64,000 nt of DNA. Origin: Atherinomorus stipes (lineage: Eukaryota; Chordata; Actinopteri; Atheriniformes; Atherinidae). The translations under genes and the position numbers were made by a program. The notes beneath the pieces were generated by a model. The model had not been told where the DNA came from, did not search any database, and saw nothing but the letters and a program-made list of their open reading frames with translations. The DNA is taken from contig JALJCO010012637.1 in the NCBI GenBank assembly GCA_023101725.1, positions 1,116,001-1,180,000 on the forward strand, in the 5' to 3' direction. This document shows, in pieces, positions 1 through 24,577 of this stretch. Position 1 is the stretch's first letter. Each line of letters opens with the position of its first letter.

Positions 1-139
1 AATCTACAATATCTGTTATGCCTGATACATTTAAAAGGAAAAAAAAAGATTCTAACCTTTGTGATAAATGAATCACAAAGGTTTATAATCCTTTGCTTCC
101 CCTTCCATGAGTCATCTTTTCTCATACATGTGGCATTAT

Positions 140-690
140 GTTAGACATGTACAATATTATTGGCCTACAGATATTATCTGCTGATATCAGCATTAAAATG
201 AGATATCGGAAAATAATGGTATCTTCTTTTTCGGACCAATCTTTATGCTTACGAAATCTGGCAAGATCTTGTTATTCTGTTCTGAAGTCTTGCGGAATCT
301 TGTTCCATTCACACCGAAGAACTTCATATCCCAGAATTCCTTTCAGAGTAATGTCATGTGACTACAGTGCAGCTGCTGCTGCTACAGACTGACTTTCTTT
401 GAAACTGCTTATAATATGTCTGATTTCAAGTTGTTGGTTAAGTTACCAAGTTGCCAGAAACATCATAATTAGCCACATGTTGGCTAAATCGCTAATATCT
501 GATATCTGGCAGCCAGATGTCCAAAATGAACTCCTCTGGCTGAGTTAAGGAGATCTTTGATCTCAGAGCAGAATATACTTGTATCTTTCAAAATATGAGA
601 GATACAATCTCACAGTTGTCTGCATAGATCTGTTGATGTCAGATATAGGAAGTTATAGGAGTTGGACAATATCGGATATTGGTTAAAAAA
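140..690. repeat. degraded hAT-like dispersed repeat
   Basis: Contains the ATATCGG / CGGATATTGG vocabulary of the hAT-like copies further right. Its middle (about 250-500) is clearly similar to 28080-28345, including a GCTGCTGCTGC run followed by AGACTGAC and GAAACTGCTTATAATAT. Ends are not sharp. Confidence 0.55.
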
Positions 691-831
691 AAAAAAGGTA
701 AATGTCGTACATTATATGGTTAAAAATCTGGACCATATACTGTATATTTGATATTTCTATTTGATTAAAATTACATGTAATCAACTTCCTGCAACATCCT
801 GCAGGGTTCGTTTCATCTAATGAGGGTGACA

Positions 832-1161
832 ATAAAAGTCCACAAAAACTTGGCAATATTCCTCCATACTGCTCATCCAATGTAATCAAAGTGTCCTGAG
901 TGGGTAGCGTCCAGAATTTACTTGAAACAACATCATTTAGTATATTTTTATAGCCTAAACAGTTGAACATCGTAAAAAAAAACAAAAAAAACATCGTACT
1001 GCCAATATGCGTTAATGCAAGTTCACAACATTATGGTAGTCGCAGCATTCAGCACCTACTCTGCCAATAATGCAAGTGTAGAAGAAGAAATTTGCTGTTT
1101 ACATTGTGCTAAGAGCGCCAGAGCTGCGGACAAACAGAAGAGGGGTTGGCTATTGATTTGA

Positions 1162-1204
<43 letters not shown>

Positions 1205-1331
1205 TGCGCAATCTTGTCTGCCGTGGCTTCCATAGTGTTGTGAACTCCCATGAACGCTACCCACTCAGGACACTTGGATTACATTAAATGAGCAATATGG
1301 AGCAATATTGCCAAGTTTTTGTGGACTTTTA
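832..1331. repeat. inverted repeat with about 79-bp arms
   Basis: Arms 832-910 and 1254-1331 are reverse complements at about 90 per cent identity (for example ACTTGGCAATATT and AATATTGCCAAGT), separated by about 343 bp that include the GAAA microsatellite. This is the form of a deletion-derived DNA transposon or a rearranged pair of repeats; the family is not recognised. Confidence 0.7.
1159..1205. repeat. (GAAA)n microsatellite
   Basis: About ten GAAA units grading into GAGA, inside the loop of the intron 6 inverted repeat. Confidence 0.95.
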
Positions 1332-1936
1332 TGGACCTTTTTGTTTCAGGAACCGGTGAACTCCATTATATGAATGTCAGCGGATGACGACCCCCAGATC
1401 TCTAGCTGCATTTTAGATATTAAAAAAAGTGCTCCACAGTCTTGCTCAGCATGAGGGTGAGTAATTGAAGGCACATCATTCTGTGGGTGTTGTATCCCTT
1501 TAAACTCAAGATATATATATATATATATATAATATATATATATATATAGTACTTACTATTAGGCTCAAATTCAGCTGGTTTATTGGTTATCTAACGGAAA
1601 AGCTGATTTATTTTATTTAATGAAACAGGTTTTATTTCACAACTAGAAAAGGGGAAAAGAACAAAGTTGTTGTTCATTTAACCTTTAGACAAAGCTTACT
1701 GATTAGTCAAACCATTAGGCTACTGTTTTGTGCTTTTTTTTTTTTGGGGGGGGGGGGGGACTGCTGCTTGAATCCTAAAACACATTGTTTAGCAGTACTA
1801 AGTAATAAACTGATGAGCCTGTCTTTGAACTTTAGCTAAAGCTAATCATGTTAACTCACCACCTGATTGTAAGTGTGAGATAACAGAGATGTTTTCTCTG
1901 GGTTCTGGTGGAAAATGCTGTTAGGGGAAGACCTAC

Positions 1937-15371
<13,435 letters not shown>

Positions 15372-15500
15372 CCTTTGGCTGTGCAGGTCAGAGCGCAATG
15401 ATGCTGAGCTGAGAGCTTCGGTACAGTTTGTGTGAGCAGCTCCTGTCTATCAAAGCACCCTCCCCTTAAAATGCACGTGGGCCACGTGACATCACACCCC
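15372..15500 (-). promoter_or_regulatory. pah: probable pah promoter and 5' UTR
   Basis: Reading toward the gene there is a CRE-like TGATGTCA (15494-15487), two CACGTG E-boxes (15488-15483 and 15479-15474), then a TATA-like TTTTAAG (15471-15465) roughly 95 bp before the ATG. That spacing would put a start site near 15435-15445 and give a short 5' UTR. All sites are read directly; binding by USF/bZIP-type factors and the start site are inference. No cDNA evidence is available. Confidence 0.5.
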
Positions 15501-15823
15501 CTTCTGCATCGGTATGTCACGGGACGGTTGTTGTGAAACAGCAATAACATGGCACATCTGGTTCCCGTTGCGCACCGGTTGGGTCGAGGCTGCGCTTATG
15601 AATTCTTTGTGAGCTTTATGCGAAAGCTTTTTTTTTTCGCATCTGTGCAGCCTGGCTGGCTGACCTGAGAACAGGTATATGACCAAACGTGCGCTCCTTC
15701 GTGACTTTATCATGTGGAAAAACAAAGTTTTTCCCTTCCACGATTAAAGTAAAATAAATTAATCAAGAAAGTCGCCGCTGGTCCTTATCAGGTCTAAACG
15801 TGAGATAAACACAATATGACATA
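15501..15823. other. pah upstream flank, nothing else recognised
   Basis: Short GC-richer stretch near the promoter fading into AT-rich sequence. No additional gene on the opposite strand is supported. Confidence 0.5.
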
Positions 15824-16337
15824 CAGACCTCAAAATTATTCATACCCTACCATTAAAGAAAAAGCCAAATTCACGATAATAATTTAAGTAACAAGAAACT
15901 AATAATAAATACAATTTTACAAAAATTGAATTTAATGAAATAAAATATTGTTTTTGAATTGTGGTTGAAAATAATAATTTAAGAAAAAGAAAAAGAAAAC
16001 AAAACTGTCCCAAGCACATTATAGCTCCTTTCTCATGAACAGTGGAACAACATACCTGTCAACAGGTGCAGAAGTCTTTTTTAACATGAGAGAAAACACC
16101 TGATTGCAGTGATTGTCTCAAAGTGTTGCTCAACAAGATTTCAGCTCTCAGAGCCCCATCATGCTTGTTTACTTGTTTTATTTTGTGTGTGTTTGTTTTA
16201 AATATTTTAGCTGAAGCACAATTCAAAATCAATGTCATGAATTTCATAGATTTTTTATGTATTATTACTTTTGTCAATTTTTACTTATTTAATTGACAGG
16301 TTCAATTGGAGGGAATGAATAATTTTGAGGATGACTG
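15824..16337. mobile_element. Tc1/mariner deletion derivative
   Basis: TA dinucleotides flank both ends (15822-15823, 16338-16339). Left end CAGACCTCAAAATTATTCAT and right end ATGAATAATTTTGAGGATGA are inverted repeats of a type widespread in fish Tc1-like elements. The 514-bp body has no transposase. Confidence 0.85.
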
Positions 16338-16544
16338 TATATTGCAGTGTCATTATTTTAGTAATAACTGACCCAAAATGCAGAAGCAGTGAGTGGAAAA
16401 CCTAAATATTTTATTCCACAGTAATTTAGATCCACGTTTTGTTAGTTAATTAACTGAGTGTGATCACCTCTGTGAAAGCAGATTTTTATAATTTTTTTTT
16501 TTTTATATAGTTTGCTTGTCTGGAGCATTGAGATGTGTGTTAGC

Positions 16545-17830
16545 CAAGGAGGAAAGACATCAGCACTGATCTTGAAGAAGCAATTGTTCCTGCATGTCAT
16601 TCTTCCGTTTGAAGTCCAACAGTGAGAAAGTGTTTTCAAAGTGGAAAGCAGTCAAGACAGTTCTCAACTTTTCCCAAGAAGTGGACGTCCCAGACAGTCC
16701 ACCCCAATGTCAGACCATGCAATTAGAGATGCACCGATCCAGCCTTTTCTGATCCAATCCGATACCAATACCGATACCTGGGCTGAGCGTATCGGCCATT
16801 ACCCGATACCAATCCAATACTAATGTTGAATGAATGAACCGTAAACTTTGCCGTGTAAGTGAAGGTATCAGGCTTGACATAAACATTTAGTTCTGTTAAA
16901 AAAAAAAGGTTACAAATTAAGACAGATATATGAAAAATTGCTTAATTCTACTTGGTAACAAATAAAGCATTAGCAGCAAAAAGCAATAAATATCACTTTT
17001 CTGCTCTGTGTGATGACGTCACCGGCGTTGCAGACGTAGAACTGAAGTGAGATTGCTGTAACTGTATTGCTGTGTATGATATTAATAATAAAAAAAATGA
17101 CTGGATGGGAATGCTGGATCGTTCATCCAATATCAGATCCCGTATATTCATTCATATTGGGGCCGATATCCGATCCAGGTATCGGATTGGTGCATCTCTA
17201 CATGCAATGCTCAGAGAAAGTGTTAAACACCATCTCAGTCCCTACAAGCTTCAGTTAAGCTTGTTCAACACAAATGTTTATGACAGTACAATTAGAAAAA
17301 TAGTAGCTGGGAAGGGTTTCAGGAAAAGGTTTCTTGTCTCTAGGAGAATAACAGAGCAGCTAGGGTTTATAATGGATCTGAAGTCACCACAAGACTTCTG
17401 GAACAACAGCTTTTGCACAAATGAGATCAATGTCATGTTTGGTCCTAAAGCACAGCAGCATGTTTGAAGAATATCCACACAAACACCTCTAACAACAGTC
17501 AAGCACTGTGCAGGAGGGATGATGATTTTGATTTGTTTTGCAGTCACAGTCACAGAATCGATGATAAACTCCCATACTGAGGTATTCTGGAGTCTGACGT
17601 GAAGTCATCTGTCCAACAGCTCAAGCTTGGCTGAAAATGAGTCATAAACAGCAGCAGGACCTTTGAAGAGCTGAGCACAAACAAATGTTTGCAAACCTCA
17701 ATGTGCTGAAGCATCGTTGCAGAAAAGTGGACTAAAATCCTTCTGCAGCAGTGTGAAAGACTGATAGCGTCTGACAGAAAATGTCTTCATGTTACTGCTT
17801 CAAGCTGTTGAGTCATAGACAATTTAGTTT
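16545..17830 (+). pseudogene. Tc1-like transposase, degraded and interrupted
   Basis: Tc1-family DDE transposases cut and paste DNA between terminal inverted repeats. Readable pieces include SGRPRQSTPMSDHA before the hAT insertion and SVKHHLSPYKLQ, SPQDFWNNSFCTNEI and TVKHCAGGMM after it; the later match the W..H/T.E and TVKHGGG blocks of Tc1 transposases. In-frame stops, small shifts and an internal deletion near 17640 make it dead. A hAT MITE (16724-17200) splits it. The 3' part (17680-17790) still shows the C-terminal LQQCERLIAS-like end. Confidence 0.88.
16724..17200. mobile_element. hAT MITE with exact 8-bp target duplication
   Basis: Ends TAGAGATGCACCGATCC and GGATTGGTGCATCTCTA (inverted). 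CATGCAAT occurs immediately outside both ends (16716-16723 and 17201-17208). Removing element plus one copy rejoins the Tc1 sequence across GACCATGCAATGCTCAG. 477 bp, no transposase. Confidence 0.95.
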
Positions 17831-17880
17831 TTCACAAAAATGCTTCATTTGAATTCAGATTTTGATTTGCTTTTATCCAG

Positions 17881-18591
17881 CTTTCTCAAGTTTTAAGACT
17901 TTCTTCTTCTACTCTGCATTTTTCTGACAGCTTGGCAGTATCACAAAATAATATTTCTGCACATAAAACAGATGAAAATTTATTATTCAACCACCAAACA
18001 ATTCATACATGAACAGCTGAGAGGATCAGCTGGCTAGAAAATAAGAGAACAGTTTTGACAATGTCACCATTTAGTGTTGTTTTTCTTCATTTATGTTGTA
18101 TCCTTCATATATTTTTCATTTTTTAACAGTCATGTGTATGTGTGGTTTCATAAGTACACGTCTCTGAGCACTCACACTTGTGATGATTATTCCATTTCTT
18201 TTTCAAATACTGTTGAACAAACATGTTTGCAGAGCATTGAGGTTGAATTTCTGCATCAAGATGCTGTAAACCAAAATCCTGGACAGGTTAGGTTATCGGT
18301 TTTTACAGTTCAACCTGAGCTGAACATAAATTGTGCCTCCAAATTTCATGGTAATCCACTCTGTGGTATTTTCAGACACTTTTCTCAAAACCAAAAACTG
18401 TCAACCTCAAGATGGCACTGGAGGAAAATACAGAAATCCAGTTATAAATAATTGCAGTTATGCGCTGGACTAAATCTCAGGAGGATAATCACATATTATG
18501 TATGTGCTCATCAGAGCTACACGCATCTTGTCTTGCATTATCGTCACTAACTTCAGGATTTTAACCTCAAACGTAAATTGTTTTAAGGCAT
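17881..18591. other. intergenic, nothing recognised
   Basis: AT-rich. An open frame of 125 codons at 18074-18451 has no recognisable domain, poor codon bias and no splice or promoter context. Confidence 0.5.
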
Positions 18592-19376
18592 GTATACAAG
18601 AAATTTTGCAGTGTTAAATAACATTATAGAGTTATTTAACACTGTTCGAGTGTTTTGGTCTTATAAAATAGTGTTGAATTACTCTCATAGTGTTGAAATT
18701 TAGGTAAAATTAACTCATATTGAGTAAATTTAAACGGCTTACTGTATAGTGTTAATAGAACTTAACACTGTAGGTTAATAACACTGGATAGAGTTAATCT
18801 GATTCTAGCAGTGTTAAAGAGTTCCGATTGTGGTGACAGATCAACTCAGCGTCTCTTTGCACCTGTATTGAGTTGTGGAGGTGTTCGCTAAGCGTACAAC
18901 AAAGGTTTTGATAATATCATCCATTCCATTATGAACTGAGCTATGGACTGAGCCACCACTCGTGCTTATAACAGCATCTCAGACTTTGGGACTGTTGTGA
19001 AGAATAGCTTTGCTATGACAGTTGTCAGGTGTGTGCTGGTGACAAGCTGTCGACTTCAACAACATATGCTGATGAACACATACAACACACCAAGGAGACC
19101 AAAGGGATCACATCTACTTAACTCGCGGTGCAGGACCATACAGAGAAGTCACAAAGCATGATGGGAAATATTCAACTAAAGAGGGCGGAGTCATCCTGGG
19201 TGCACTTAGTTACACTTGATAGAGTCAATTATACACTGACAGAGGAAACTTGTTTTAACTCTGAAAATTTTTACCTGCACTGGTGGTCATTTTACTCTCA
19301 ATGGTGTTAGAATTACTCTGAAAGAGTTAATAGGATTTAACAACTCAAATTTAACACTGAGGATTTTACTGTGTAC
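18592..19376. mobile_element. fold-back MITE built of GTGTTAA units
   Basis: Left end TATACAAGAAATTTTGCAGT and right end ATTTTACTGTGTAC form an approximate inverted pair. Many AGTGTTAA / TTAACACT units in both orientations line both arms, as in a common fish MITE type. The right end abuts hAT copy B exactly, and supplies its target site. Confidence 0.7.
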
Positions 19377-20268
19377 TAGGGATGCACAATATTATCAGCC
19401 CCTATCAGTATCGGCCTATATTGGCCTTAAAACTGAGTATCGCACATCGGCTACCCCACCGATATTTACCCAATCAGGCCGCTGTTTCTAAAATCTAAAA
19501 AAAACAACAAAAACTTCTTCTTCGAAAACTTCTTTTTTACAGACTTTAAAACTTCTAAAGACTAGGCGTAGGACAAATATCAATACAGGGAAATATCAAA
19601 ATATTTTCATTTGCTGAAATCATATTGACATTTAAAAACGAGGCATCAATCTATTTTACTACCGAAATCTCGCTATATTTTATCATTCTGTTGTGAAATC
19701 TCGCGAGAATTCACAAAAATTTCCTGATAGTTTCATATGCTGATATCATTCTGACATTTAAAAATGCGGTATCAATCTATTTTACAAACAAAATCTGGTG
19801 ATATTTTATTGTTCTGTTACGAAATCTCGTGAGAAATCACAAAAATTTGCTGATCGTTTCATATGCTGATATATTGACATTTAAAAACACAGTATAGATA
19901 TATTTTACTGATGAAATCTCACGATATTTTATCGTTCTGTTACTGAATATTGCGGGAATTCACAAAATATTGTGAGATTTTGTAACAGAACGATAAAATC
20001 TTGCAAGATTTTGTAAGTAAAATAGATCGATACCACGTCTTTAAATATTGATTTAATATTGGCATGTGAAAATATCGCAATATTCCAGTGTATCAATATT
20101 TTTTCCCACCCCTATTTTTCAAAGTGTCAGAAACGAATAACAAAACTGCTATTTGCAATGACTGCTTGTTTTTTTTAACTTTAATATCGATATCGGTTAT
20201 TGGCAACATGAGTTTTAAAGTATCTGCACATTGGATATTGGCCAAAATTCCAATATTGTGCATCCTTA
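19377..20268. mobile_element. hAT-like MITE, copy B
   Basis: Starts TAGGGATGCACAATATTATC and ends CCAATATTGTGCATCCTTA. Flanks CTGTGTAC and ATGTATAC match 6 of 8. Contains the inner inverted repeat and several CGCGAGAATTC / GAAATCTCGC units. It lacks the insertion found in copy A. Confidence 0.8.
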
Positions 20269-20752
20269 ATGTATACTCCTACACATGAAGCACTGTAAGT
20301 GTTTATGTAATGGGTGAATGAGAAACGTGTTGTGAAGTTTGCAAATGGTACGGTGCAAAATCTTGAGCAATCCTTAATTTCTTCGTATGTTGCCAGAAAA
20401 GAAAGAAGTAAGTGAAGCTTTATTTCTGAAACATGCAATTATAAATAGAAACGCAGCAAAGTTGTTTAACACAAATGAACTTAAAAGTCAGTATTTGGTA
20501 TTATGAGGATCTTTATTCTTCTTCACAGTCTGAACCAAGCGGCAACCTTTCATGTCATTTATTTTCTAGTCTTCAGGAATCGTTCCACGTGTCACGGTCA
20601 GTGGGTTCTTTCAGTTCTCTGTTTCCTGATTTATTTTGCAGCATGCGTCTCCTTGTGTATTCTGTTTCACTTACTTCCTGCTCCCCAAGGCTGGTTGTTG
20701 ATTGTCACTTGTTTGTTTCTAATTAGTCCTCCTCAGCATCTATGCTCTAGGT

Positions 20753-20951
20753 CAGGGGTTGGCAAGTTCAGTGCTAGAGAGCCACTGTCCTGCAGGTTTT
20801 AGATGTTTCCTAGTTTCAACACACCCGATTCAGATGAATGAGTCACTGAGTAGAACTTAAAAAGTTGTTGGATCCCTTTGATTTAAACATCAAGGAAACA
20901 TCTTAAACCTGCAGGACTGTGGCTCTCTAGGACTGAACTTGCCTTCCCCTC
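20753..20951. mobile_element. fold-back hAT-like MITE, about 199 bp
   Basis: CAGGGGTTGGCAAGTTCAGT at the left pairs with ACTGAACTTGCCTTCCCCT at the right, and the pairing continues through GAGAGCCAC and CCTGCAGG. Interior GATCC/GGATCC-type segment as in the other family members. Confidence 0.85.
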
Positions 20952-23407
20952 TTGGTTTTCCTTTGTTCATCGCCAGCTAGCGTCAGCCATCTGTATCTGG
21001 ACTGGACTGAAGAGGCAATGTTAGATTTCCTGACAATTTTTATAACCAAAAGATAAACACTATCAGTCAGTTTCAACATAAACTTTGTTTGTAGTGCTTT
21101 TTGTCTCCTTTTTGGCTAATTGATTTCACTGAAGAACATGAAGTTGACAGTCTGACCCTATAACTGTTACACTTAATAAACAGTGTAAAGACAACCTCAC
21201 AAAACTCGTAAACTGAGCCTTCATGAGAATATGAAAAAATTATACAAAACCACTCATTTATACTCAAAAGTAAAATCTTATTGTCAGAGTAATCATAAAA
21301 ATGGGTAAAACTCAAATGATGGAGTCACTGGAGTAAATTTCAGGAGGATAATCTCATTAGTAAGTCGATGCTTTGCGGGGTTGCACATGTCCTTTGCATT
21401 GTTTCCACCAATTTCAGGTTTTAAGACTGACCTCATCTACACACTAATCACACATCCAATAATACATACTGTAAATCTTGGATTTTTCTTGAATTTCCAA
21501 CGCTGTTTAGAATAAGATACATTTAGAGTTAAAAGGTTTCCAGCATAGCCTACGATTAACTTCAAATCTATGAAGAAAAAATAAGTAACCTTGTAAGTTT
21601 GTTTGTTTTGGGGTGTGTGTTGTTTTGTGTTTTACTGTGAAGCATTTTGTGATTTTTAGTTTGAAATGTGCTTATAAATAAAGATTTACTTACTTTAACT
21701 TACTTATATTAGGTGCTCGGTCTAAAGATTTCTGATGAGTGAGCCGTTCACATTTCCAGTTTCCAACCACCTCATCTTTAGATTTACCACTTCACCCTGA
21801 AGATGGAGAGATGAATCTTGTTGTGACTTTGCTGTTAAGCTTATAATAATCACAGGAGTAAAAATGGGTTGTTTATAGTTTACACTTTGACTACAAAATC
21901 TGACTTAGCCAACAACAGGCTTAATCCCAAAAAAGATGAATGTGCTTGTGTAAAAAGCTCAGAAAACTTTTTTTGTTTTTTCTAAATTTGACTTTAATCT
22001 TTAGCTCCACAGAGCAAAGCTAAAGCACCAACACAACTAAGAGAGAAATACTTCTAAATCTTTATCGAAAATTGCCTGAAAATGACAGGAAAGTGGAGTA
22101 GTATGAAGCAAAATTGTGGGGTTTTGTCAAAACTGTGTTCAAAGTCGAACAATAATTTCACAATTATCTCCTGATATTATTGATCGATACATAAAAAGAA
22201 ACAAAACTGGATTCCTCAGAAGTGTAGTAATGAAGTCCAACAGCACTCTGCTGCCGATTGGGATGATACAGTATTGTTTCTTGATGTTTTATTTGTCATC
22301 ACATTGTCAGAATGTGACTGCAGCTCTAACCACAACATGGTGGACTTACAATTTCAAGAGTCAAAATTAATAAATACATTAACAGCTCTTGACAGTTAAT
22401 CTAAAAATTCACTAGCTGTTTATAAAAACCCTTCACTTACAATATCCAACAACTTATGTAATAGAAATGTAAAGCTTGTAAATGAGCCATGTGCATTTTA
22501 ATTGAGGGTAAAGCTGTTTTTCTTCTTTTTTTAAAAAAAACTAAGGATAGAACAAAAAAACACAACTGAATTCAATGCAAACAAAACTGCTGTAGTTCTT
22601 CTATTTTAGTTTATTTCTGCAGCAAGAGGTGACAGTTCTTTCCACCAGACTCGTGTGACAGTAAAGGTGGACTGATGTGCCCACTTTATGGAGGCCAGGG
22701 GGACTGGCCTTTAATTTGTCTTAAAAACACATGAATACAAGAACTATACATGTGATTCAAGCTTGCAAATCATCATTTATGAGCAGATTACTGAAGGAGG
22801 AGTTCATGGTCAGTTTCATGACTGACAAGTCCGAATCATCAGATTTCTACCACCATCCAACCCTACACAGTTGGGAGGGGGTTTTTGTGCCAGACATGGA
22901 ATTGTGCACTACAGCTTTTCTACTTTGGTCTCCTTTATCCAAAGACATTTTTCCAGAGGTTCAATGTGATTTTACGAATTTTTACTAATTTCACTATGCG
23001 CTATGTTCTCATTTTAGAAAGAAAGTTCTTTCCCCAGAACCATTACAAGCAATTATTGGCATGAAATTTAAATATAACACTTAACTGTTGCCTACAGAGT
23101 ATGAGATGTGGTTCTTGCAGTTGCTCTTGGCAAAACATGGTCTGGCCTTTGGGGTGAGCTAACTGAGATGCCCACATTTGGACAGACTAGCTTTCCTGAA
23201 CTTCCTTGATGAGTTGGTTTATTTATTTATTTATTTTATTCAACACAAGATTATAGTACAAATCCTTGTGGCATATATTTATACATACAAAACTGCAATG
23301 TGGATTTTTAAGGCACGCTGTCAATACTCATTATTGCTACAGGAGTGAGAGTGAATGTTACAAAAAATAATAAAGTGGAGGGGAAACAAAAGAAAGACAT
23401 GAATAAT

Positions 23408-23462
<55 letters not shown>

Positions 23463-24236
23463 TTGATGTGTTGATATGAGCATAAATTTAACAACAATTT
23501 TGCCATTCTGCTCAGGTTACTGGAATGTGCCCCTGCACAGCTGACACTAATTAAGTCCTGATCTTTGAGCCAATTAGAATTTTAGAATTCAGTTAATTCT
23601 ATGTTGTCAGGTAAAATTATCTAGCTATAGTACCTCTTCTCTTCCGTTTCTGACCAACCAGAATAGTTTTTCAGACGTTAGTAACGGCGTGCCACCGTCA
23701 GTGAACTGGTCAACTCCAACACTGGCTTTTCATAAACGAACGGATTTAGCTGCAAACTGAACACCAGCGATAAATAAAGGAAGAGAAAGGTAAAAAAAAA
23801 CAACAACAAAAAAAACGATATAATCCATAAAGCTGAAGACAGAGGGTCGTGTTGTTTTGACCTTAAATGTGTGTAGAAGAAAAGCGTCACTGGGCTGCGC
23901 TTGAAAAACGGCTCGACTTGATTTTCGATGAATGGTCAAGATGCCAGCTTCTACACGATGTAAGTGTTCATTAAATTAGCTTGCTTCTGCCCCAAACATT
24001 ACTGCTCTTCGTACTGTATGTTTTCACAAAAACGCTGAGTTTAATTGCGGGGTTCTGTGCACTCTGAATTTTTATTTTTGTTTGTTTAGGTTTTGTGCTA
24101 AAGTCAAATAATAATTGTGTTAGGTCTGTGAGATTTTCATTCACTTTAATACTCCAGACTAGCAAACGGTCTAAAAAAGCTTTATGTGCTACCTGTGAAT
24201 TTAATTAGCTGCACCTGGTTACTACTTAACCACGTA
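20952..24236. other. intergenic, AT-rich
   Basis: No gene supported. Contains TTATAAATAAAG-type retroelement 3' end at 21670-21690, a TTTA run at 23218-23240 and a long AT microsatellite (23414-23460). Confidence 0.5.
23414..23460. repeat. (AT)n microsatellite
   Basis: More than 20 AT units without interruption. Confidence 0.97.
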
Positions 24237-24461
24237 ATGGGCTTTATGCACAACTCTACTACTTCCTGAATGAAGCCAGCTTCTTTGCCTCCTGTCTTTC
24301 TTCACTGGACAAACTGATTAATCCAGGTGTGTCTGGCCATTGTCCTCATGGTGACCGATGTCAGGCACACCTGGATTAATCAAATCATCCAGTTATGAAA
24401 GACAGGAGACAAAGGAGCTGGCTTAAGTTAGGAAGTAGTGGAGTTGTGCATAAAGCCCATT
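24237..24461. mobile_element. 225-bp near-perfect hairpin MITE
   Basis: AATGGGCTTTATGCACAACT at the left is matched by AGTTGTGCATAAAGCCCATT at the right. Pairing continues with few mismatches for about 95 bp per arm to a loop around 24335-24360. No coding capacity. Confidence 0.9.
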
Positions 24462-24577
24462 CTTTGGGGGGTTTTAGTAAAGGTGAGGTTGATTTTTTTT
24501 TTTTTTTTTTCCCCCACACACCTCAAGGGTTGGCAAAAATTCGGCTCTAAGCAGATGCAGTCCTGCAAGCTTTAGAT

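Larger units (their letters stand above)
1..1936 (-). other. pah intron 6 (partial): repeats only
   Basis: No exon 7 candidate (about 136 bp, with the RPVAGLLSSRDF type of sequence) was found on the minus strand here, so intron 6 runs off the left edge. It holds a degraded hAT-like repeat, an inverted repeat, a GAAA microsatellite (1159-1205), a TA run (1511-1548) and a G run (1745-1759). Confidence 0.7.

Noticed and set aside
683..994. 103-codon minus frame
   Set aside because: It lies over one arm of an inverted repeat and has no protein features.
1..1850. Search for pah exon 7
   Set aside because: No minus-strand frame with the RPVAGLL...FHCTQY-type sequence; the region is repeats.
17072..17467. 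131-codon plus frame
   Set aside because: Chimaera of the hAT MITE end and the Tc1 pseudogene; not a gene.
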